From positions 15,194,501-15,258,500 of the forward strand of contig NC_088311.1 of the NCBI RefSeq assembly GCF_910592395.1: a DNA stretch of 64,000 bases, given 5' to 3'. A program made the translations under genes and the position numbers. This document shows, piece by piece, positions 11,071 to 23,653 of this stretch (within the stretch, counting starts at the first letter, position 1; the number at the start of each line of letters is the position of its first letter). The stretch is from Lineus longissimus (taxonomy: Eukaryota; Nemertea; Pilidiophora; Heteronemertea; Lineidae). The notes under the pieces are model-generated. The model had not been told where the DNA came from. It did no database searches and saw nothing but the letters and a program-made list of their open reading frames with translations.

Positions 11071-12884
11071 TCTATACTATAATGCGCGTTGTGGCCGCTA
11101 AATAGGAGGCGATTTTTGTTTCAAAATTGGGCCTCGAAAATGCGTCGAATTCTTGCAACTTTTGGTTTCGTAGGTGTGGATCATAAGTAAGAGTGTCACT
11201 GAGGGTGTCATACATCGAATATCTTCGTGGTTTTAGAATAAATAACAACTTTTCAGAGAGCACGCCGACTGGAGAGCTCCGCTCATTCTCAAAAGCATGC
11301 ACAAACTTCACGCATATTCTCCCTGCCACATCAGTATTAGCTTCCAGCACAAGGAGGATACCGCGGTGACGTCACGGCTTTTCCAAGATGGCGCTGCATA
11401 TTGTAAACAAACTCGATCCACGGCCAAGGGAAAATCAAGTCATCAAAAAAGTTAGATTTTTCGCATCAAGTCAGAGTTATTAGTACTTTTCTGCTATGAA
11501 ATAAGTCTTCAGACAATAAGCTATCATTTGAATAATGAAAAGTGCTGTTTTGATGGGGAAAAATAGGGTTTTTTAAACCAAATAGCCGGCACCGATCTTC
11601 CAAAATTAGCGATGGTTTCAAAACAGTCTCCCAGATATGGGGCAATCTCTTCATTATCATAATGGGATTTGGAGGCATGTTTACAGATTTTACAAGTTCG
11701 AGACCTGTAATACCTAAAACTCGCATAGATCCCCATAGATCCCCTCTATTTGTCGAGTTAGCGCCCCTGTAAGATCATGCATTTTCGGACACTAGAACGA
11801 AATCTTCCTGCAGATATCGCGGTTTCGGTGATGATTTAAGGAGAAATTGACTGTTCTTAGAGTTGTATGGGACAGAAATGAGTTCATACTTCATGAATAC
11901 ATGAATATATTATGATATGGGCGGGCTTCTAAGTCAAAACAATAACAAACTCAACTGCATCTCTACTGTATATTGCGTAGTGTATTGCCTAGTGTATTTC
12001 GTAGTGTATTTTAGCGGAGACATTATTTCCGCACTTTGGCCACGCCAAACGTCTTTTTTATTCGTGGAAGTTAATCTACTCTGTAAATTTTATTTTACAC
12101 AGGAAGAATCCATACTAGGTATTGCAATATTTCATGTCTATTGGTGTTTTTGTGTACAGGAGCGCACCAGACAGTGAGACGGAGAGATGTGTTTAGTGCT
12201 GGTGCTGTCAGTAGACTGAATCTGATTGGCCATAGCGATCAATAATATGGGTCGGGATCACGTGATGTGACGTCACCGCGGTATCCTCCTTGCTTCCAGC
12301 ACGTATGTAGTGCTATACAACCTGGTCCATGGTGCAGGGTATTAGCAGGGAGATTAATGATTAGCCTGTTCTATTTTAGTTCTATTCGAGAAACACTGAC
12401 CTGAGTGATAAGGCAAATTCTGCAGAGTGGCCTACCGGAACATGTAGTCAGGGTATCAATAAACAGTTATGCCAGGATGGACAAAATATGTACAGTGGCC
12501 AGCGCTTGCTCTTTGTTTTATTCTTTACTGACAGATGTTGTCAGTTTGAAATGCGTTCTGCATCTCTCCATGCGCCTGGCTTTGGTCCGACAGTGGCATT
12601 GGGTACGGGAGTGGGTAGGTGATATGCCTAATATGTGAGGGCCTTATTTGGAACAGGACCTGCTGTCACTGGTCTCAACGCATTGTGCAAAATAGCGTAC
12701 TCCAATCAATCTATTGGGGGTTGCATGTAGATAGCAGCAATAAGTCCCTAAATGCAGTTAATTTCGTGTTTAACCTTTAATAAAACTTCAGTAACGTTAG
12801 AAATTTAATGTAGCTCAATCATCCTGCCCATTTAACTAATGTATATTACATTTCAACTTTGCCCGCTCCATAGGTATATGCTAG
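11071..12884 (+). mobile_element. H1: non-autonomous Helitron
   Basis: Starts TCTATACTATAATG after an A and ends ATATGCTAG before a T, the Helitron signature. The empty site is in unit 2 at 24263-24270 (GATTATGTTCTTAAC). No Rep/helicase coding is present. It carries element M1 at 11350-12292. The 3' hairpin before CTAG is weak. Confidence 0.85.
11350..12292. mobile_element. M1: 943-bp inverted-repeat element, 9-bp target duplication
   Basis: A perfect 26-bp terminal inverted repeat begins CAAGGAGGATACCGCGG and includes the palindrome GTGACGTCAC. It is flanked by CTTCCAGCA on both sides (11341-11349, 12293-12301). The 9-bp duplication fits a Mutator-like mobiliser. No transposase is seen, so it is non-autonomous. 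M2 is a close copy of exactly the same length. Confidence 0.85.
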
Positions 12885-13076
12885 TATTCTTAACAGACGA
12901 TATGGACTTTTGTGTAGTTTTCACCATAATGTGAAATTAACTATTTGATTGGCCTTCTCAAGAAAAATTACATGAAAATACAAAGTTTCACTGATTTCAA
13001 TCATTTAAGTTATTAATACGTTCATTGTTTTTTCAACAACATTCATAGAAATACTGTGAACCTGTGTTCTTTTTAG

Positions 13077-13199
13077 CACCAAAGAAGAAATGGAGTCGGT
13101 CGCGTAACTCATTCAAGTCTCCACAGAACAGTGCTATTACCACCCATGCAACAACTGCTGCTGTACCTGTTGAAGATTCAGATGACAGTGATATATTAA
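13077..13199 (+). CDS. CENPC: CENP-C internal exon, copy B1 of four
   Basis: This is a second 123-bp phase 1-1 exon, with acceptor TTCTTTTTAG and donor TTAA|GTAAGAG. It encodes PKKKWSRSRNSFKSPQNS and then a Thr/Ala-rich middle and an acidic PVEDSDDSDIL end. It is paralogous to A1 and also shares intron flanks (a run of T, then CAACAACATTCATAG), so an older duplication produced A and B. Length, phase and splice signals are intact. Relative to B2 it has Val for Ile in the AAVPVED segment. Confidence 0.6.
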   Translation, partial: HQRRNGVGRVTHSSLHRTVLLPPMQQLLLYLLKIQMTVIY

Positions 13200-13577
13200 G
13201 TAAGAGTTCAGTTAAAATATTATATTTTTAAAGACTGTGGTCAACATACACAATTTAATTTGGGTGAAAATCACAATGATTCTACTAGCATCGATTGTCG
13301 AGCGCAGGCCTTGTCTTTTAAGGAGTGCGTTTGCGCGGCACCTGAATTCAGAACGTGGGGCACGAAAAATGCACATCTAGCAATAAACATTGTTCAATTT
13401 TTGCGTGCCAAATGATACTACGAACGTGGTCCTGCATTTAGTCCCAAATTTCACCAAAGGCAGATCGTAGGTGGCGCTTCAATGGGAGAGATGACACCTT
13501 GCTAAATGCTGCTGCATAAATTACTATTGATTTTTTGTGTGGTTTTCTGTTCATAGAACAAGCTATTCGCATGCAAA
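13200..13577 (+). other. Intron or possible upstream region of the MAGDPEF ORF (unit 1)
   Basis: Single-copy-looking sequence, closely matched at 24579-24960. It has a GC-richer patch (GCGCAGGCCTTGTC, GCGTTTGCGCGGCACC) but no TATA box or clear motif. Confidence 0.35.
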
Positions 13578-13979
13578 ATGGCTGGAGACCCGGAGTTTAT
13601 TAGCTCAGCTGACAAAGTCAGCGAAGCTGGTCATATTACTAAGGGAATGGTGTCCGTCCTTCCTGCCATCCTTCCATGTCAATTTTGGGCATTTTGTAAC
13701 CGTAAGACCTAGGCACTTTCTTGACGGTGCTAAATTAGGAATAGCCCAAGGGGAACCCAGAAACCAAAAATTAGCGCGATCCGACCTACATTCGGCGAAT
13801 GAGGTCATCGGGAAGTTTAAAATTCTTTCCTTTATACCTTGGTCCACAGAGGAATTATTGTTTTCAAATCTGGCCGAATATTTTTTAATAATTTTTCGTT
13901 TTGACTTGTAATGGAATCAGTTTAGTTTTCACCGCCAGTTGGCGCTACAGGCACATTTGACAGATTTTTTGACGATTTA

Positions 13980-15081
13980 AAAGCCCGGGTTATGACGTAT
14001 AGTTGCGCAGTTGTATTCTGCGCATTGAATTGACCAAGGAACCAGGCTATATTTCAGCATACCCACTGTGCCCGGACCAGTCAAAAGATGGAAGATTGAT
14101 TTTGCAACAAGTAACCAATTTTCTGCTTAAAAGTAGTCAAGTAGGCGATAATAGAGACCTTCCGCAGCCTTACGAATAGCCTTACGACTACGTTCATGTC
14201 ATCAGATTTTGCGGTCTTGTGACGTTTTACACATACGATTAGCTAGAATATCATCTGTAGCTACCATGATATCCGTAGTGTGAAAACGGTTTTACAAAAC
14301 ATCATATTTCAGGCGAATAATAATGTCAATAGTGATCGGTCTTAGTTGTTATCATTCTAGAACTAATTTCCTATGCATTTCATTAGTTTTGATCGGAATG
14401 TGGTGCCTGGGTGATGTTTTATTCACCCATTGACATGTGAACCATATCCGTCAAAGAGGACACTTTCCATTTAATTCAATGCGGTAACGATGAGCTTTTC
14501 GCAATGCAGCGAATACATCAATAACTGCGATTAGATCATCGCCTTTTCAGTACTTGTTACGTGTCACACAGGTATATTAAAGGACTGAAGCAGTAGTCGT
14601 CCTCACTTCACGGATATCCAGCGAGATACACGTCAGGTAAATACAGTTTTGGAATAGTTTTCCTTTTGCGATAAAATTATGCTATCTTATTCAAAATCGA
14701 ACTTTTATTAGTCCCTTAGAATAGACTTAACCCTCAACAGCAAATAGCCGCCCTCCTAACTTTCGGCTCGTCTAGAAAGTGGGAAATATTGGAATTTCAA
14801 ACTTTTTCCTCTATCTATCCCGTTCTATGTTAAGGGTGATACATGTTGATCATATTTTACCAACTAAAAACCTCCTTTCCTTTCCAGCATGGATACTAAA
14901 AAAACACCAACAAGATTTTCCCCGCGCTGGACATCCTTTTATTTGGGAAGTAGTTGCAAAACAACTGCCTTCAGATCAGCAAATGATGGAGATGTTGATT
15001 TCCTTAGTTAAGAAGTGATTAGAAGTAAGGAAAGCAGCATTGCCATCATTTGCTGATCCTTCCTAGATATAGATTTTCATG
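13980..15081 (+). other. R2-a interior, unrecognised
   Basis: No convincing reading frame. It probably includes the 3' flank of the PIF/Harbinger element on the minus strand; its terminal repeats were not found. A duplicated AAATCTTCTCTCAAAGTG block (15104 and 15146) adjoins the transposase. Confidence 0.35.
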
Positions 15082-15224
15082 TTACACAACTGTGCTGCAA
15101 ATAAATCTTCTCTCAAAGTGATATGCAAGTCCTTTCTGAGTAATAAATCTTCTCTCAAAGTGATATGTAAGTCCTTTCTGAGTTGTTTCAAGTTTCTGAG
15201 GCGTTTCTTGTAAGATACGATGAA

Positions 15225-16737
15225 TTATGCAAGGTACAAGTAGTTCTCCAAAGTTGGAGGGTCCAGTTCGAAGTACCGACTCGTCTGATTGCCATATAGG
15301 AAGGTATGACAATTTAGGAGAACAGCACCCACCAAGTAATATTTTGCAACGGGAGACAGCAGAACCTTCAAATTCTTTCGAAAGTCCAGAAATGCAAATT
15401 CGCGTATCAAATGACCAAACTCCCATTCAACGCATTCCCGAACGGACGACATGTTTCTGTTAAACTGCTCCTCCTCCGCAGTCAAAACCGCTCCTCTGAA
15501 TGGACTGATCAGATATCTCCTAACGGGATACGCTGGGTCACCGTAGATGGCAAACGGACGATCGTTCTGTCTCTTAGATTCCTTTCGTCCGTTACCTCCA
15601 TGAGCCCACTCATCCTCAGCAAAGCACAATCATGTCGGCGGCCTTCTACAGGACCGTAGAGATGTGCGATTACTCCACAGGGGATCACGATGGATTGAAA
15701 CTTTAACGCATGAACCCTCTTGTGGCCGTTGTAACAAATCCTTTGGTTACGGGTTGGCCTGCAAATAGGACGCACCGTGCCATCCACAAAACCGACAACA
15801 TTCTGTAGCGGCGCATCCTTAGCATGTATCGCATCTGCGTAAATCTGAGGTTTTCTCGGAGTCATCCATGGATTCTCAAGTGTTTGCAAGCGATGGCGAT
15901 GATTGTCATATAGCAGACTCACAGTCTCATTCATAATCATGGACAAAGTTGAGGCAGGGCGTCCGAAGATACGCTCCAACTCCGACAAACGATTGGGATA
16001 TCACAGTCGCCTTAAGACAATGCACAGGGCATCAAGGCCGCTGCAAATGCACCGATTTGCCAATGTCATCCTTTCTGGGATTCCAAGTAAGCATGGAAGA
16101 CGATAAATGTCAGCTTTCCGAAATCGAAAGTCTGTCCAGCATTTGTCGTCTGTGTAGGTTTCCAAATTGAATCTTGGCCATAGCGGGTCGGTTCTAGGAC
16201 AATTCCCCCCCCCCCGGACAATTGCCCCCCCGGACTATTCCCCCCAGACAATTCCCCCTGGACGCTTCCCCCCCGAGGACAATTCCCCCAAGGACAACTC
16301 CCCCTGGACAATCCCCCCCCCCCCCCGAGGACAACTCCCCCTGGACAATTCCTCCCCCCCGAGGTCAACTCCCCCTGGACAATTCCCCCCGAGGACAACT
16401 CCCCCTGGACAATTCCCCCTGGACAATTGCCATCGCCAATACCACTGTCGTGCAGTAGAAACTGCCCATCACGATCTGTCAACTGGTGTTGTCTCGGATT
16501 TCTAATTCGGCTGCATTACCAGGGAGTGGTTAGGGATTCCCGACTTGTTGCCTGTTGCCTGTGAGTTATCATACTTCTAAGGCGAAAGTATATGCTTCCT
16601 CGATGAAAAATACATGTACAGGTAGCATGTGTAGATTTTAAAAAATTCTGAATAAAGTTGTTCTTTGAGTTTGATGATGACCATCATCATTGGCATCATC
16701 TTGCGTGACCGACGTTGTCCGGGGGGGGAGTTGTCCT

Positions 16738-16771
<34 letters not shown>

Positions 16772-17131
16772 ATTGTCCAGGGGGAGTTGTCCTCGGGGGG
16801 GGGGGGGAATCGTCCAGGGGGAATTGTCTGGGGGGAATAGTCCGGGGGGCAATTGTCCGGGGGCAATTGTCCTGCTCCCTAGCGGGTCATACGTAATCAA
16901 TCTCTCAGGCGGAAGATTGTCAAGTATCAGACAGATGAAATCGTAGTCTTCGTTGTCGATCGCCATGCGAAGGAAGTCCATGGCCACACGCACCGTATGG
17001 AAATCTACAAGTACTGTACAGTCCCCCGACCGGTTTTTCTTGCGCATCCAATGATTTACATAACATGACGAAGAGCGGTGTGAAGTAGACACCACACAAT
17101 ATGATGATAAGGGACAATTATACAATAGCAC
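15225..17131 (-). pseudogene. PIF/Harbinger transposase (HARBI1-type), broken
   Basis: Minus-strand pieces follow the family order: an N-terminal segment (MDFLRMAIDNEDYDFICLIL, about 16970-16900), a helix-turn-helix stretch read between 16180 and 15990 that ends NRLSELERIFGRPASTLS, the first Asp in GFVDGTVRPICRP, the second in EGRRHDCALL, and the terminal Glu in SSVRECVEWEFGHL. Two defects are visible. Element FB1 (16190-16879) splits the N-terminal segment from the rest, and a frameshift between 15509 and 15629 separates the second Asp from GDPAYPVRRYLISPF. The matching Myb-like partner gene of the family was not found. Confidence 0.8.
16190..16879. mobile_element. FB1: foldback element with G/C-tract arms, 9-bp target duplication
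   Basis: Flanked by TAGCGGGTC (16181-16189 and 16880-16888). The termini share AGGACAATT inverted, and both arms are arrays of about 15-bp units of the GGACAATTCCCCC type, one the reverse complement of the other. The right arm holds an uninterrupted run of 32 G (16739-16770). The unique centre (about 16440-16700) shows no coding. Excising it restores the PIF transposase reading across TAGCGGGTC. Confidence 0.8.
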
Positions 17132-17726
17132 CTGTAGGCCTATTGATAAACATATAATACCTCACAGGCCTAAAGTACAATAGAGCTATCCGTAACCGAG
17201 TCTCCAGCGAAAACGCCAAAATGCCATAGTCGGACGCGGTTACGGTTACGGATTGTTAAATGTAGCCGTCGGCCTAACCGTCCGGGTGCGAAAGCTCCCT
17301 AATATCACTAGTTCCTTTCAGTGGGTAGTCATAAGGTCTTAAGGGAATACTTTCAGAAATTAGTTCTTGAAAATTTGGCCACAATTCTGTGAAAATGATA
17401 TCGGAAGTGCACGCTCTGTTCGCGATGTATTTTGAAGTGGAGAATTCCCACAGTATGTGCAGTGAATCGGCATGATTCTGTTTGCATATTAGTTTTTAGT
17501 ACTACGATTCTTACATGAGTAAAAAGTAGACGTTTTAAGCAACACAATAATGTTACTCCCATAAAAATTGACTCAAAATTGACGGAGCTACGGCATTCTG
17601 TTCGGCAATTGGCAGCGCTGATAAAATACATTGCATGCTAATGCATGCCAAATGGCACACTTTAAAAAGCGCTCATTGGACAACGTAGGGAATCACCAGA
17701 AATGACGTCATCGCTGGTCTAAATCT

Positions 17727-18830
17727 TCTATATAATAATATTAGAAAGGGGACGAATAAAGTCACACTTAGCGGCTTTGGATCGCCTTGAAATTTTGCAT
17801 GAATGGTGGTGACACCTTACCCTGATGCAACGTCTTGGTTTTATTCAAAAATTTACTTCAGCGGAGCAGTAATGAGGGATTCTTAATCCGACACTGTCAA
17901 TTCTCCTTACCACTCACAGAAGCCAAGCCATTGCTGTTAAGTTATGCAGGGGCTTAATCAATTACCTGCACTCCCTGTGGGGTGAATAACGTTACCTTTT
18001 GAACAGCTGGCTGTAAGGGGATGATTGGAACAGCCGGTATACCTGCTGACCTGCTGAACCCAGGTTAATGTTATTTTCAATCCACGATTGCTGGTCACCT
18101 GATTTTCGAGATTTCGCGGGAAATGAAATTGTAAACAAACGCATAGTGTGCAGTTCAAATGTAAACAAAAATGTATTTTTGGTACTTTTGGTTGCTGGAC
18201 TTGGGTTTTCCCGCAGTTAGGAGCTGGGGTCAAATTGGTGGTCTATTGTTTATGGGTGGTGGTTTATAAATTAGTCAGAGGTAGCCCTTGATTATGAAGG
18301 GATTTTCAAATTAAGGTGAACATGGTCTTTTTATGTGCTCACCACAGCTTTCAATACTTGATGTATCTGAAGAGGCGCGCAGAACCTGACATTGCCTTAC
18401 CAAGGAGCTGCTCACGGTGCTGAACTTCTAGCTTGCCTGTCGACTAAGTGCCTTTTTGGCCAAGACATTGCTACATGTAGGAGGAGCACGCATTTTAAAG
18501 TTATAGTAGTGATGATAGTACAGTTTGTTCGTGCAATTTGGAAGCCGACATGTGAAGGCCTATCTGGGTTCTCCTTCTTCTCCGTATAAAATTTAAAAAG
18601 GGGCATATTGCTGACTAAGGAACGAGGCATATTGACATTGCCTCATCATCTCTATCGGACCAATTGATATACTTTTATATGCACGCATACATCACGCCAG
18701 TGCAGGGTCCGAGTTTGTGGACAATTGGTTTGATTAATTTGTCTCTTCGATATTACTCCTTTATTGCATTAGATTTTCATCGCAATTCAATCTATTCAAG
18801 ATATAGCCAATTTGAACCTGTCTGCGCCAA
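17727..18830 (+). mobile_element. H3: Helitron copy, 3' end uncertain
   Basis: The 5' end TCTATATAATAATATTAG, then GGGGACGAATAAAGTCACAC, is shared with H2 and H5. The body is a close relative of H4 read in the opposite direction. Similarity to H4 stops at CTGCGCCAAGG (about 18825) and no clean CTAG end is seen. The base before TC is T, not A, so the 5' flank may be altered. Confidence 0.6.
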
Positions 18831-19853
18831 GGATAGATTGGTTCCCGATCGACTCACTAGGGATACGCAGTAGAGCACAATGTCATGAAAAACGACCCTT
18901 TGTATTGTAAATTCCAATCACCTGCAGGACAGGTCAATTTCTCTCAATAAAATTAATTTTGTTGACTCCTGTAATCTCTACCTTATTAAAAAATAAAGAC
19001 AGTGGTGTTAGTCCCAAACTGGTCATTTCTATTTATTTTGACCTCTGTTAAATCAGGATACCTCTCAATTACAGACAGCATTTTGTATCCTTGTGCTGCA
19101 CAACCCAGCCTGGACATACCACAGTTGGCCATGAAGAAGTCTCATCCTCTCTGACACTTCTTTTCTGTAAAGCTACCGATACAACATACTGAACTAGGGA
19201 TATCTTCCGTTGCCTCCTGTAATATTTACGTACCATGGATGATTAGTTCAGTTATATTTCCTTCAGCTGGCAGCTCTGCATTGGAAATTTTAGTGGTATA
19301 ACGTGTTCTCTTGACCTTCAAACAGTAGTATAAAGCCGATATTTACTACTTTACACCCTCAGTCCTATGTTATTAGGTCATCCAGCTGAGCGCCAGGCCC
19401 TTGGGCCTCTTGTTGTGATAGGCGGAGAGCGCTGTAGCTTGCCATGTGCTTTTGTTGACATAATCAGAGAGCATAATCAGAGAGATAATTAAGGTGAGCA
19501 CTTTTTTGCTTACCTGCAAAATTGTAAGGACAAGGACTGCTAGCGGTTCAGTCAGATTCCACTTTTATGCATAACCCACTTTCTTTATGCAAATTGCTGG
19601 GCATGAAGTGAGCGCGTGATCAGATGATGCTATTTTAAGAATGGCATTCCCTATTTTTGCAATGATTGATCATTAGGTGTGCTGGTAGTATAAATCGGCG
19701 TCCTACCAAGATGTGACTGAGCAAAAATCTGTGTTGACCTCATTTGAATTTTCCGCTCTGGTAACACCAAAAGTTGTTAGTTGGATCCCCCTTCAAGGTG
19801 CAAACAGCAAAATTTTGTGATTTAAAAAAACTTCACCTGCATGTTTCTTTTTA
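18831..19853 (+). other. R2-a tail (to 19412), then duplicated intron
   Basis: The R2-a 3' part has no coding. After 19412 comes the remainder of the broken MAGDPEF ORF, then intron closely matched at 25102-25450. Confidence 0.5.
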
Positions 19854-20823
19854 GCTCACCTTTCTGGGGAGCTTATACGATTCTGTGGCATTCAGTCGTC
19901 ATCGTCGTCCGTCATTAACTTCTGACAAAAGAGTGGCATGTTTCTATACCACATGACTTAGAAGGTTCATACTTGGTGTGTGGGTACCCATAGGCAAGAC
20001 CTTCTTTCAAAATTAAAATAAGCACAATTTGACAGCTTGTCTGCCATAGAAATGGCGCTCTTTGAAAACCTATTTTTGGCTATATGTTATGAACGCTGCC
20101 AGCTAGAATCATGAAATTTTTAACGTGGGTGCACCTCATAAAGGTGCTTGAAATATAACCCGGGTTTTCGATTTGACCTACCTTTAAAGGTGACAGAGGT
20201 CCAAGTACGCTGTCAGCATCGCTATGCAAAAGTGGCACCTTTCGTCACCGCTGCTGACTTCAATCTTGTACATATGTACCCCTAGGTCAAATGACCTCAG
20301 AGATTAAATTTCCATGTGATTTGATTGATGGATTGGCTACCAGGGGCCCAAAACCTGAAACACAAAGTGCTATTTCCCCTGAACTAAAGGATCATTTCCC
20401 AATATTTATCATAGCTACATCTAGTAAAGATACATGACATAATACCCAGGTTTTTGATATGACATATTTTTCAAGGTCAAAGAGGTCAACTTCGAAAATT
20501 TTAACAAACATGGCACGTTTTCTTACCAAGACCTAAGTCCTAAATCATTCTAAACTTGTTCAAAGATGCCTCTAGGCAATTCCTACCCAAATGACCAACT
20601 ATAGTCCGGATTTGGTTGCAAATGTTGCCACAGGGGGCAAAGTTAAAAAATCGTCAATGAAGTCTAAAGCATCCATCATGTCCAAGTCCATTTTTGCCAA
20701 CCATTATCATCATACCATATGCAGAACTATTGCATGATTGTCTCCTCGACATTTTTTTCATAACAAGTTCTTCTTGTGGTTCTCCCATGTCGACAGGTGA
20801 GCACAATGGCCCTTGCCGTTTTA
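19854..20823 (+). mobile_element. R1-d: diverged R1 subfamily element (unit 1)
   Basis: Starts AGCTCACCTTTCTGGGGAGC, with head GTCATCGTCGTCCGTC, and ends AGGTGAGCACAATGGCCC. Its monomers are diverged (ACAGAGGTCC, CCAGGGGCCCA). The unit-2 copy is at 25460-26413. The pair predates the duplication. Confidence 0.7.
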
Positions 20824-21758
20824 TTATCTGTTTATTTTCGTCACGTCGTCCATTGTCCGTATCCTGTTTCAAAAACAGTGGCGCGTTTCTTAACCGGTAC
20901 TACTATTAATTTGAAACTTTGTACATAGGACCCCCTAGGTCAGGTGGCCGCGGACACTGAATTTCAGTCCAATCTGATTCTTGAGTTGGCTACTAGGGGA
21001 CCAAAAGTGGGATATCTCTGATAAGTGACTTGTTTGATAAGATTTTTATGGTAGATTCTCCTAGGAAAGATACATCACATATCATATGAATTTTTGATTT
21101 GACCTAATTTTCAAGGTCACAGAGGGCAAATGGCATAAAATGGCAGTTTGAGTGTAACTTTGGTACATTTCTTAGCCGCTTAAGCTATGAACTTGAAATT
21201 TGGTACACATGACATCCCTACATGTAACCTCGGACTTTCGATCTGATCTGATTCTCGACTTGGCCATAAGGAGGCCAAATCCATAAAAGGTAAAAAGTGC
21301 AATATCTCGCCTATTAGTGACTTGTTTTCGATGATATTTTCATGGTTGGCACTCCAAGCAACGATACATCACATGTCATACCGACTTTGGTTTAACCTAC
21401 GTACTATACATGTAGCATGTTTCTTAACCAGGATGAATTACTAACTACCAAATATCTATGCGGTAATCACAATGGCCCCTGGGCGTTTCATTTATTGGTC
21501 CTTGCCTAAAAACCAAACAGGATTTTAGGGGTTCAGCATTCTCAAGGCAGAAATTAAAAAGATCTTCAGTGGAGTCCATTGGTCAGTTTGGATTTCACAT
21601 CCTGGACTGTTAATGCAGAACGAGTTGCCCCACGGGCTGGATTTTTCTGTGACATGATGGGGTGGGGTGGGAGATGGTGACAGAATGAGTTGCCCTATGG
21701 GCTGTAACTTTGTGCCGTGACCTATCGATTTTTGGCCCAATCCAGTATTAAATATGCA

Positions 21759-23653
21759 CTAGCATAACCCGTGTAGTGGGCATAATTCGGGTGGTAGCTA
21801 GAGTTGAAAGGCAGGCCTATGTTATCATAGGTTGTGCCACTGACCGTGTTTTGTTTGTCATCCGTTCAGTATGTACACACATTTTTCAAATTTGTTAGAT
21901 ACCCCCCCCCCCCCCCATGTACGCATAGTTGATACATAGTAATGTACAGCAAATTAATGTATTAGAGTACGCAAAATGGCCCCTAATTTTCAGAACCCCT
22001 TCCCCTTCATCATACTAAATGGATGACCCTAACGGTAATTGTCAATACATGTAGTTTAATGAAGTATTTCTGGGTAAACAATGTTCTGAGTATAGGTGAG
22101 TCCTTGGCGGTCAGTTGGTGTTATTTGAATTGTAATGTCTTGAAAGGATCTCGCCCTTGAGAGGGCCACATTGGCTTACTGCACTTTGAGTAGAACATGC
22201 CATCTGGAAGTGGAAAAGGAAAAAAACACATTTTAGTGAGATTGGAAAGTTTGCTTTGAATTGGGGGGGGGGGGGGGGGCGTGCATTAGAGTCACTTTGG
22301 AGATATAGCCTATAGTCACTGCCCTTTCGGGTCACTGTGCAAAGAGTACTGGACCGATTTCTTCGAAGTTTGGTTTTATAGTTTCGGGACCCACAACAAT
22401 TTCCAGGTAAGAGATTAGTCAAGAAGCCATTTTGGGGGAACGTGGACTTTAAAATGAAACTTGGTACCATTGAAGATGCACATGAAAAATATCAACCTTC
22501 ACGGCTAAGCAAAGAGGAGAAAATGTCAAAATCAATGCACTACCGTACGTCAATGTAGGTACACGGCTACACACCCAAAAAATTATATCGTAACCATGGT
22601 TACTGAAATATAAAAACCAAACTATGAAGAAATCGGCCCGGTAGTTTCTGGAGTCACCCAAAAGGCCAGGTGTGGGGGCGTTGCCGGCCGTTGGCGGACA
22701 CGCATTTATTTCTTTATTGACTTTTGCATGATAGGACCCGGCCCAGCCGGCTACCACCACCCTCGGCTAGGCCTATGAATATGATTATGATAGGACCCAG
22801 CCTACCACCACCCTCGGCTAGGCCTACCTATTTCCGGACAATATCACTGAACGAACATACGAACGTAAATGAGTGCAACCTTTGTACATGTAAGTTGCTG
22901 GGCGACTGGCGTTGGTTGACAATGACACGCTGATCATTGCTAGTGATGGATTGGTGCTTGGCCGTTGGCATTGGTGGTGTAGGGCGCGCGATCTATTGGG
23001 CCAGGCGGTATGATTGCTAGGCCTACACCGCGCCGTCGCGACTCAACTTGTCGGCGCGGCGGTGGGTCGATCAGATATTCCGGCATGCAGTCATTATTTG
23101 TGGGAAATTTCCTTTTTAGAACGACAAAATTGCACTCGCCTTGCTCAACATGCAGTCGACAAATTCAACTTGGACAATCTCGCAAATTCGCACGAACGGT
23201 GTGATTCTCTCTGTGATGACGTCATTAGCAACGCGTAGAGAAACTTCCAGCGAAATCGCAAATGAGTGCTTAAGCAAGTGAGTTCTTGCGTTTTCCTGAC
23301 AAGTGCAAGAATAAATTGGCCGCTGACTTTGACAAATGGTGCCGAGGAAGCAAGTTTAAAAATGCATGTCGAATCGTATAGTCGAATCGAGGGCTTAAAA
23401 AGAAGTTGCAAAATGGTCGATCTTCAAAAATTTACTGACACTTGCTGCGAAAACATGGCGGTCGGAGTAAGACTGAGACGGGGAAAAATCTATATAAAAT
23501 CTTTAAATTTTAATACTTTTCATGTATGATTAGCGATTTGAACTATACGTTGCATCAGGAGAGTATATTGCAAACAACCATGCCGAATTTCGAGGCAAAA
23601 CAACATCGGCAAGTGTGAGTTTATTCGTCCCCCTTCCAGTATTATTATATAGA
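21759..23653 (-). mobile_element. H2: non-autonomous Helitron, reverse orientation
   Basis: On the minus strand it starts TCTATATAATAATACTGG (at 23653) and ends GGGTTATGCTAG (at 21759), flanked by A and T on the matching sides. Unit 1 at 9313-9335 (AAATATGTATTCTTGG) is the empty site. The 3' hairpin GCCCACTACACGGG precedes CTAG. It is an inverted relative of H5 and has no Rep/helicase. Confidence 0.9.

Larger units (their letters stand above)
13602..19412 (+). mobile_element. R2-a: Helentron-like element with a long variable interior
   Basis: Starts with hairpin AGCTCAGCTGACAAAGTCAG and ends TCAGCTGAGCG, then the GGCCCTTGGGCC hairpin and TCTTG. GCTCAGCTGA near the start and TCAGCTGAGC near the end are inverted repeats. 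The empty site is at 24980-24990 in unit 2 (TTTATTGTGATAG), with TT duplicated in the filled site. The first 400 bp match R2-b and R2-c; the interior is different and contains a PIF/Harbinger transposase, FB1 and Helitron H3. Confidence 0.8.
13578..19493 (+). pseudogene. Broken copy of the 47-codon MAGDPEF first-exon-like ORF
   Basis: The unit-1 counterpart of 24961-25101. Codons 1-8 are at 13578-13601; the rest resumes at 19415 after the 5.8-kb element R2-a. The remainder also lacks a net 38 bp relative to the intact copy, which destroys the frame before the GTGAGC donor at 19494. Confidence 0.55.
8640..21080 (+). repeat. Tandem segmental duplication, unit 1
   Basis: Matches unit 2 (about 21081-27620) once private insertions are removed: R1-c, H1 and R2-a here; H2 and M2 there. 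Both cores come to about 3.7 kb. The unit contains exons A1 and B1. Outer limits are approximate because both ends fall in R1 monomers, which are similar to each other anyway. Confidence 0.8.

Noticed and set aside
11072-11350. 92-codon minus-strand ORF at the 5' end of Helitron H1
   Set aside because: It spans the conserved non-coding Helitron start and part of the M1 flank; no family recognised.
11466-11726. 86-codon ORF shared by M1 and M2
   Set aside because: Shared only because the elements are copies; frames differ between the two and no motif is visible.
16167-16946. Proline- and glycine-rich ORFs
   Set aside because: They are translations of the C and G tracts of FB1, not genes.
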